From contig CALAEU010000068.1 in NCBI GenBank assembly GCA_937891215.1, forward strand, positions 1 to 11,181: 11,181 bases of DNA. The letters run 5' to 3'. The position numbers and the translations under genes are program-made. The first letter of the stretch is position 1. Every line of letters starts with the position of its first letter. The stretch comes from an uncultured Clostridia bacterium. Its GTDB lineage: Bacteria > Bacillota_A > Clostridia > Oscillospirales > Acutalibacteraceae. Below the pieces are notes generated by a model, which saw only the letters and a list, made by a program, of their open reading frames with translations, searched no databases and was not told the DNA's origin. This document shows, piece by piece, positions 7,085 to 11,181 of this stretch.

Positions 7085-8166
7085 TATTTTAAATTCCTTT
7101 CAAGATGCACTAAAAAGTCCTGAATATTTGTAACAAGTCCTTTGACAGAAAGTGAACCTCTGTCGTGCAACTTATTAACTGCAAATTCTGAAATATCTAC
7201 GCTATAAATGTACACTGGTCGGATTTCTCCGCCTACAACGCAATATGATGGCGTCATATTACCAGTAGCAATTGTGTGAAGTTGTGTAGCAAGTGCAATA
7301 ACAGTTGTTGCTTTCTTTGTATGCTCACGCATTTTATCTTGCGAATCATAAACACTGTGAACAACTTCAGGAAGCGGACCATCATCACGGATAGAACCCG
7401 CTAAAACAAACGGTACATCTTTTTTTACAAGAGCAGACATAATACCATCTTCAATTTTATTTTCTTCAATAAAATTCTTGATTGAGCCTGCCTTTCTTAC
7501 AAGATTTATTGTATGAAGATGATTATAGTGACCATCTTTCATAAGTTTTTTAGTGTAAATATCCTGACCTAAGCCCGTGTGAAATACAGAAGCCTCAAGG
7601 TCATGAGTTGCAAGAGCATTCCCTGCAAAAAGAGCGTGGCAATAACCTCTTTTAATAAGATTTGCCATTGCATTTCTGCTATCGTTATCAAAAGCACACG
7701 CAGGACCTAACACCCACACAATATGTCCGTTATCTCTGTCATTTTTTAAAATCTCGTAAAGATTATCATATTCACGGGAGAAAGATGTTTCTCTTGACTG
7801 ACCTGTCCTGAATGCGAATGTTGAGTCGTGTTTTTCATCTTCTGCTTCTTCCTTAAAACAATCAGCGTTTACAAAAACACCTGTACTACCATCATCATGA
7901 CGACCAACTACAACTTCGTCGCCCTCTTGTACCCGTCTTGGTTCTGTAACAACTGGCTCGCCATCTTTAATAACAATTACAGAATCCATGCGGCTTTCCT
8001 TTATCATTTTCCATTCGCCGTTGATTTTAAAATATTCCGGGTAAATTGTTGTTGCATAAAAATTAATTGGTAAATAATTTTCACCCGCTTTTTCTGTCTT
8101 TACATCTGGTGCTGAAATAAAAGGTTCTTTTCTAAAATCAGGTTCTATGTATTTTGGAAACTTCAT
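7084..8166 (-). CDS. LOR/SDH-type ornithine cyclodeaminase family protein (TIGR00300, ArgZ/AgrE C-domain-like)
   Basis: The C-terminal 210 residues of this 360-residue protein carry the conserved run of the LOR/SDH family: GPA (154-156), AGNALATHDLE (181-191), GHYNHLHTIN (212-221), AGSIRDDGPLPE (257-268), ATQLHTIATGNMTP (293-306) and KLHDRGS (332-338). This domain is the NAD-dependent ornithine cyclodeaminase of archaea (Methanococcus type) and the C-terminal part of cyanobacterial ArgZ/AgrE, which turns ornithine into proline and ammonia. It is unrelated to the classical mu-crystallin-type enzyme. The N-terminal 130 residues are a smaller domain, too short for the ArgZ arginine dihydrolase module. 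The ATG has GAAGGAG 6 nt upstream. It is the first gene of a two-gene operon with the YfcC-like transporter. The family call is firm; ornithine as substrate is inference. Confidence 0.83.
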   Translation of the reverse strand: MKFPKYIEPDFRKEPFISAPDVKTEKAGENYLPINFYATTIYPEYFKINGEWKMIKESRMDSVIVIKDGEPVVTEPRRVQEGDEVVVGRHDDGSTGVFVNADCFKEEAEDEKHDSTFAFRTGQSRETSFSREYDNLYEILKNDRDNGHIVWVLGPACAFDNDSRNAMANLIKRGYCHALFAGNALATHDLEASVFHTGLGQDIYTKKLMKDGHYNHLHTINLVRKAGSIKNFIEENKIEDGIMSALVKKDVPFVLAGSIRDDGPLPEVVHSVYDSQDKMREHTKKATTVIALATQLHTIATGNMTPSYCVVGGEIRPVYIYSVDISEFAVNKLHDRGSLSVKGLVTNIQDFLVHLERNLK

Positions 8167-8218
8167 TTTCTACTCCTTCAAAATTTTTATTAATATATAA
8201 CATCAAACAATCCTTGTT

Positions 8219-8247
8219 ATTATAACATAACTAAAGCTTTTTTACAA
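8219..8247 (-). promoter_or_regulatory. Candidate promoter of the cyclodeaminase-transporter operon
   Basis: The minus strand shows TTGTAA (complement of 8242-8247, 4 of 6), 17 nt, TATAAT (complement of 8219-8224, perfect). Transcription should start near 8212, giving a leader of about 46 nt. Its -35 box lies 6 bp from the -35 box of the divergent trmB promoter. Confidence 0.65.
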
Positions 8248-8253
8248 TATTAA

Positions 8254-8282
8254 TTGACAAATGCTTTTTGTATATCTATAAT
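8254..8282 (+). promoter_or_regulatory. Consensus sigma-A promoter of trmB
   Basis: TTGACA (8254-8259), 17 nt, TATAAT (8277-8282): both boxes perfect at optimal spacing. Transcription should start near 8289, about 25 nt before the ATG. Confidence 0.92.
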
Positions 8283-8313
8283 ATCAATATATTTTATATT
8301 TCGTGAGGTAATT

Positions 8314-8958
8314 ATGAGAGTTAAGAAGAAAAAACACGGTGCCGAAAGAATGGCTGCTTGTGGTGACATTGTTATAAGCGACTTAAAAATCGCTGAGAGA
8401 AACCCAAAAAACTTATTCCAGAATGACAACGAAGTGAGAATTGAAATTGGTTGTGGTAAAGGTGATTTTATTGTCGGTACTGCTGAAAAAAATCCCGATG
8501 TTAATTTCCTTGCAATTGAAAAAGTTCACGATGTTTTAGTTATGGCAGCAGAAAAAATAAAAGCATCTGGTCTTACAAATGTCAAAGTTTGTTGTTGTGA
8601 CGCAAAAGAATTGACCGAGCTTTTCGAAGCAAAATCCATTGACAGAATTTACCTTAACTTCTCTGACCCGTGGCCAAAATCAAGACACGAAAAAAGAAGA
8701 CTTACCCACCGCAGTTTTTTAGAGATTTACAAAACAATTTTAAAAGACGGTGGCGAAATCCACTTTAAAACTGACAACCGCGGTCTTTTCGACTTTTCTT
8801 TGGAAGAGTTTAAAGAGTGCAACTGGGAATTGGATAAATTAACTTTTGATTTACATAACTCCGAATATATGGAAAACAATGTTATGACAGAGTATGAAAG
8901 AAGATTTTCTGGTCTTGGTTTTTCCATAAACAGAGTTGAGGCAAAAAAACCTAGATAG
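8314..8958 (+). CDS. trmB: tRNA (guanine-N7-)-methyltransferase
   Basis: The 214-residue protein is a Rossmann-fold, SAM-dependent methyltransferase that makes m7G46 in the variable loop of tRNAs. Motif I EIGCGKGDF is at 44-52, the acidic end of strand two at AIEK (67-70), the signature NFSDPWPKSRHEKRRL at 115-130, TDN at 153-155 and TEYERRF at 192-198. All are diagnostic of TrmB, and length is normal. I chose the ATG at 8314, with GAGGT 4 nt upstream. An in-frame TTG at 8254 would add 20 hydrophobic residues but lies in the promoter -35 box, upstream of the expected transcript start. It is monocistronic, and its stop codon is part of the terminator stem. Confidence 0.96.
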   Translation: MRVKKKKHGAERMAACGDIVISDLKIAERNPKNLFQNDNEVRIEIGCGKGDFIVGTAEKNPDVNFLAIEKVHDVLVMAAEKIKASGLTNVKVCCCDAKELTELFEAKSIDRIYLNFSDPWPKSRHEKRRLTHRSFLEIYKTILKDGGEIHFKTDNRGLFDFSLEEFKECNWELDKLTFDLHNSEYMENNVMTEYERRFSGLGFSINRVEAKKPR

Positions 8959-9002
8959 CAAAAAAACGAGATGCTTTTTGAAGCGTCTCGTTTTTTTGCT
9001 AT
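8955..9002. terminator. Bidirectional terminator containing the stop codons of trmB and mltG
   Basis: A 22-bp stem (8955-8976 with 8981-9002, loop TTTG) has one G-U type mismatch. Its core CGAGA/TCTCG is flanked by seven A on one side and seven T on the other, so it can terminate in both directions. The trmB TAG (8956-8958) is in the left arm and the mltG TAG (complement of 8999-9001) in the right arm. Confidence 0.9.
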
Positions 9003-9832
9003 AAACCTGCTTTATCACAATTTCTTAAATGTTCACTATAAGTTTTAGCATAATAAGTATTACCCTCTCTGTCATGACAGAAATAATAGTAGTCAGTTTC
9101 TTCAGGATAAAGTGCCGCATTTATTGCGAACATACCTGGGTTACAAACAGGGCCTTGTGGCAATGAGAAACACTCGTAAGTGTTGTAATTTGCTTTATAC
9201 TTTTCAATATTTTCTTCACCAACAAAAGAATTAATATCATCTTGTACATAAAAATAAGTCGAATCCATCTCAAGACGCATACCATCATCTAATCTGTTGT
9301 AGATAATACCCGCAATAGTTGCCGCATCACTTGTGAATGCACCCTCTGCCTGAATAATAGATGCAACTGTAATAATTTCATCCATTGTGTAGCCGAGTTC
9401 ATTTGCTCTCGCTCTCATTTCATCAGTTATTTTAACATCAGCATTACTTAAAAATCTGCCTATTACACTCTCTGGTGCTTCATCTAAAAAGAAATCGTAA
9501 GTATCAGGAAAAAGATACCCCTCCAATTTAAAACATCTGTTTTCATCAACTGGAATATCACTATAAACTTTGTAATCAGTAAATCCATAATTCTGTGCAG
9601 TATTCATTAACTCATCATAAGAACAAACCTCATTTTGTTCCAGTAATTTAAACGCTTCTGTAAGTGTAATTCCTTCAATAAAAGTAATTTTTGTAGTAGC
9701 AAGGGTAACTGGTTCGGTGGTTGTTTCTTCCTCAAAAACTCCTGTTTTATTGACAACCAACACACCACAAATCAGAACCGCAACTACTACAATTGCAATT
9801 ATTATAATTTTAAAATTCCTAACATTTTTCAT
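8999..9832 (-). CDS. mltG: Endolytic murein transglycosylase MltG (YceG-like)
   Basis: The 277-residue protein has one N-terminal membrane helix (about 7-29, FKIIIIAIVVVAVLICGVLVV), a Thr/Glu-rich linker, a reduced LysM-like part (about 50-85), and the YceG/MltG catalytic domain. Motifs are LEGYLFPDTY (103-112), VASIIQAEG (156-164), NRLDDGMRLEMDST (179-192), YNTY (216-219) and LPQGPVCNPG (224-233). The glutamate of QAEG (E163) aligns with the invariant catalytic glutamate of the family. MltG cuts nascent glycan strands on the outer face of the membrane and sets their length. The ATG at 9832 is chosen because the open frame further upstream runs through the preceding gene's terminator hairpin. 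It is shorter than the roughly 340 residues of E. coli MltG. Its ribosome site is weak (AGGA, 12 nt upstream). Confidence 0.92.
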   Translation of the reverse strand: MKNVRNFKIIIIAIVVVAVLICGVLVVNKTGVFEEETTTEPVTLATTKITFIEGITLTEAFKLLEQNEVCSYDELMNTAQNYGFTDYKVYSDIPVDENRCFKLEGYLFPDTYDFFLDEAPESVIGRFLSNADVKITDEMRARANELGYTMDEIITVASIIQAEGAFTSDAATIAGIIYNRLDDGMRLEMDSTYFYVQDDINSFVGEENIEKYKANYNTYECFSLPQGPVCNPGMFAINAALYPEETDYYYFCHDREGNTYYAKTYSEHLRNCDKAGL

Positions 9833-9838
9833 AAAACT

Positions 9839-9854
9839 ATTATATCCTATTGTA
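9839..9854 (-). promoter_or_regulatory. Possible -10 elements upstream of mltG
   Basis: The minus strand has TACAAT (complement of 9849-9854) and TATAAT (complement of 9839-9844) between the upstream terminator and the mltG ATG. Neither has a good -35 at 16-18 nt (GTTTTA/TTTTAA or GTCAAT). If TATAAT is used, the transcript would begin at or next to the start codon. Confidence 0.35.
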
Positions 9855-9862
9855 TCAATTTT

Positions 9863-9891
9863 AAAACGGGGATTGACACGCAACCCCCGTT
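9863..9891 (-). terminator. Intrinsic terminator after the chemoreceptor-like gene
   Basis: An 11-bp GC-rich stem (9865-9875 with 9881-9891, loop ACACG on the plus strand) has one G-U wobble on the minus strand, where it reads AACGGGGGTTG...CAATCCCCGTT and then TT. It starts 7 nt past the stop of the gene ending at 9899. The T-tract is short, so termination may be partial and allow read-through into mltG. Confidence 0.7.
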
Positions 9892-9898
9892 AGTTTAC

Positions 9899-11181
9899 TT
9901 ATTCACCATCAATTTCTGAAGAAATTGAATCTGTCAATGACTTGATACTATCCGCACTCTTTGAAAGTATCTGCATACTGTCATTAAAGAGAACAATTTG
10001 TTCAAACAAGCCATCAGCATCTGTTTTACCGTTAACACAGTCAGTATCAACCTTTTTCATCTTTTCAACTAAATCAGAACCGATTTGTTGCATTCTCTGA
10101 ATTGCAAATGTCTGTTCATCAATAGCCTGTTCAACCTGGTCAATCTGGTCTTTAAGAGTTGTAAAGCTATCATTCAAGATGCCAAGTTGTTTCTGTGATT
10201 CTGTAACAGCAGTTACACCGATTTGTGACTGTTCTTTAGTAGAAACCATCATAGAATCAAGTTCAGCAATAACCGCATTGATTGCATTTGAACATTCTTT
10301 ACTCTGTGCCGCAAGAGTTCTTACTTCACCAGCAACAACCGCGAAACCTGCACCCGCTTTACCTGAACGAGCAGCCTCAACTGCTGCATTAAGTGAAAGG
10401 ATATTTGTCTGACGAGCAATATTATCAATCTCGTTAGAGAATGTTTTAATTCTTTCCATTGCTTCCTGAAGATTGTTAATAAGTCCATCAAGATGAACCA
10501 TACTATTATCAACGGAGCTGAGGTGTGTTGCAGTCGCTTCAATATTATCGTGGTTTGTAACAACCATTGTATTAACACTTGAAACAACACCTGAAATTTT
10601 ATCAGAAGATGTTACACACTGTGCAATATCTGAGAAGAGTGTGTGAACTGCGTCAGTAGTTTCAGCAACTGTATAGCCAATATCTTCATTTGTTGTCTGA
10701 AGATTGTCACCTGCTTGCTGAATTGATTCACCAGCAGCAGTAAGACTGATAATTTCGTGATATGTATCTGAAACGTTTGAAGAAAGTTGCGAATGAATAT
10801 TAGCAAGTTCTTCAATAAGTTTTGTGCTTTCTTCAGCTTCTTTTTCTGCTCTTTCAATATGCGTTTTACCACGATTAACCATCATATAACAAACAATCAT
10901 TGAAGCATTTGAACAAATCCAGCACATTGGAATATCGTCAGGGTTAAATCCGAACATCGAAGGATTCAATGTATAAACACCTAACAAGAAAGCATTTAAA
11001 AGAACTGCCTGAATAATTACATAAGATGGTCTGAAATAAATACCAGTCATAACAGCACTAACTGCATAAAGAATGAAGTCGTCTGTAAGACTCTTACCAA
11101 AGAACGAAATACCAAATATCAAGAGTAATTGTGCTGCTGTAATCAATGCACCACGTGCATAAATTTTAACCTTGAGCTTTT
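9899..11181 (-). CDS. Methyl-accepting chemotaxis-type signalling protein, membrane-bound, without HAMP (5' end outside window)
   Basis: The frame is open through the right edge, so the start is outside the window; the TTG at 11146 is only an internal leucine codon. Numbering from that codon: about four hydrophobic segments (about 1-17, 23-38, 41-60, 74-91), then about 320 residues of coiled coil. The MCP hairpin tip at 243-282 is textbook: IARQTNILSLNAAVEAAR, then GFAVVAGEVRTLA. The two arms are nearly equal (about 150-165 residues each side of the tip), leaving no room for a HAMP domain between membrane and hairpin. No large extracellular sensor and no C-terminal CheR-binding pentapeptide are visible. 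By family, the tip would contact CheA/CheW. The signal sensed is unknown; the membrane part itself may be the sensor. It ends at a GC-rich terminator before mltG. No che or flagellar gene is in the window. Confidence 0.9.
   Translation of the reverse strand, partial: KLKVKIYARGALITAAQLLLIFGISFFGKSLTDDFILYAVSAVMTGIYFRPSYVIIQAVLLNAFLLGVYTLNPSMFGFNPDDIPMCWICSNASMIVCYMMVNRGKTHIERAEKEAEESTKLIEELANIHSQLSSNVSDTYHEIISLTAAGESIQQAGDNLQTTNEDIGYTVAETTDAVHTLFSDIAQCVTSSDKISGVVSSVNTMVVTNHDNIEATATHLSSVDNSMVHLDGLINNLQEAMERIKTFSNEIDNIARQTNILSLNAAVEAARSGKAGAGFAVVAGEVRTLAAQSKECSNAINAVIAELDSMMVSTKEQSQIGVTAVTESQKQLGILNDSFTTLKDQIDQVEQAIDEQTFAIQRMQQIGSDLVEKMKKVDTDCVNGKTDADGLFEQIVLFNDSMQILSKSADSIKSLTDSISSEIDGE

Noticed and set aside
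7828..8073. 81-codon plus-strand frame inside the cyclodeaminase-like gene
   Set aside because: Antisense shadow, Phe/Asn/Cys-rich from AT-rich complement, with no ribosome site.
8254..8313. Longer trmB start adding 20 hydrophobic residues
   Set aside because: The TTG is the first part of the -35 box of the trmB promoter and precedes the expected transcript start; the ATG at 8314 has a ribosome site and gives the normal family length.
9000..9832. Loss of the MltG catalytic glutamate (ASIIQAEG instead of an E-K-E form)
   Set aside because: The first glutamate of the E-K-E form is often glutamine in other bacteria; the second, invariant one is present (E163), so the enzyme looks active.
9833..9883. 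Upstream TTG start for mltG
   Set aside because: It would begin inside the GC-rich terminator hairpin of the preceding gene; the added residues precede a normal membrane anchor and have no family match.
10321..10872. Two 86-89-codon minus-strand frames overlapping the chemoreceptor gene
   Set aside because: They are out-of-frame shadows of the coiled-coil coding sequence, rich in Leu/Gln/Lys, with no motif and no ribosome site.
11149..11164. Possible parS-like palindrome around CACGTG (TGCACCACGTGCATAA)
   Set aside because: Only about 10 of 16 positions match the parS consensus, the outer arms do not match, and it lies inside the chemoreceptor reading frame.

Overview
The window looks like chromosomal core DNA of a low-GC, Gram-positive anaerobe of the class Clostridia, possibly a gut member of the Oscillospirales/Ruminococcaceae. 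The evidence is AT-rich codon use, strong AGGAGG-type ribosome sites, near-consensus TTGACA/TATAAT promoters, a Firmicutes-type tRNA-Thr with discriminator U, the order parA-parB-serS, and a GH3 beta-glycosidase with the reversed domain order known from rumen and gut clostridia. The taxonomic call is inference. I saw no transposon, phage gene, CRISPR array or integration site.

Layout. Positions 1-1714 (minus strand) hold a chromosome-segregation and translation operon: parA, then parB 12 nt later, then the first 62 nt of serS at the left edge. Positions 1715-2035 hold the parA upstream region and a monocistronic tRNA-Thr(GGT) with its own consensus promoter and terminator. Positions 2036-2980 (minus) encode an unrecognised membrane protein with a Cys/His zinc-ribbon-like motif. 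Positions 3139-5562 (plus) encode a GH3 enzyme with its own promoter, ending at a hairpin shared with the convergent gene.

Positions 5615-8166 (minus) form a two-gene operon: a protein of the LOR/SDH-type (TIGR00300, ArgZ/AgrE C-terminal-like) ornithine cyclodeaminase family, and a YfcC/DcuC-superfamily transporter whose start codon overlaps the upstream stop by one base. I infer uptake and conversion of ornithine or a related amino acid, but neither substrate is shown by the sequence. A compact divergent promoter region then separates this operon from trmB (8314-8958, plus).

The right end has mltG (cell-wall endolytic transglycosylase, minus) and a methyl-accepting-chemotaxis-type signalling protein (minus) that runs off the right edge. 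trmB and mltG converge on one hairpin whose two arms contain their two stop codons.

All genes are tightly packed, and almost every transcription unit ends in a recognisable intrinsic terminator. The most unusual material is the cyclodeaminase-transporter pair, the zinc-ribbon membrane protein, the HAMP-less membrane chemoreceptor and several very compact terminator/promoter arrangements. Nothing here is a clear new defence or mobile system.
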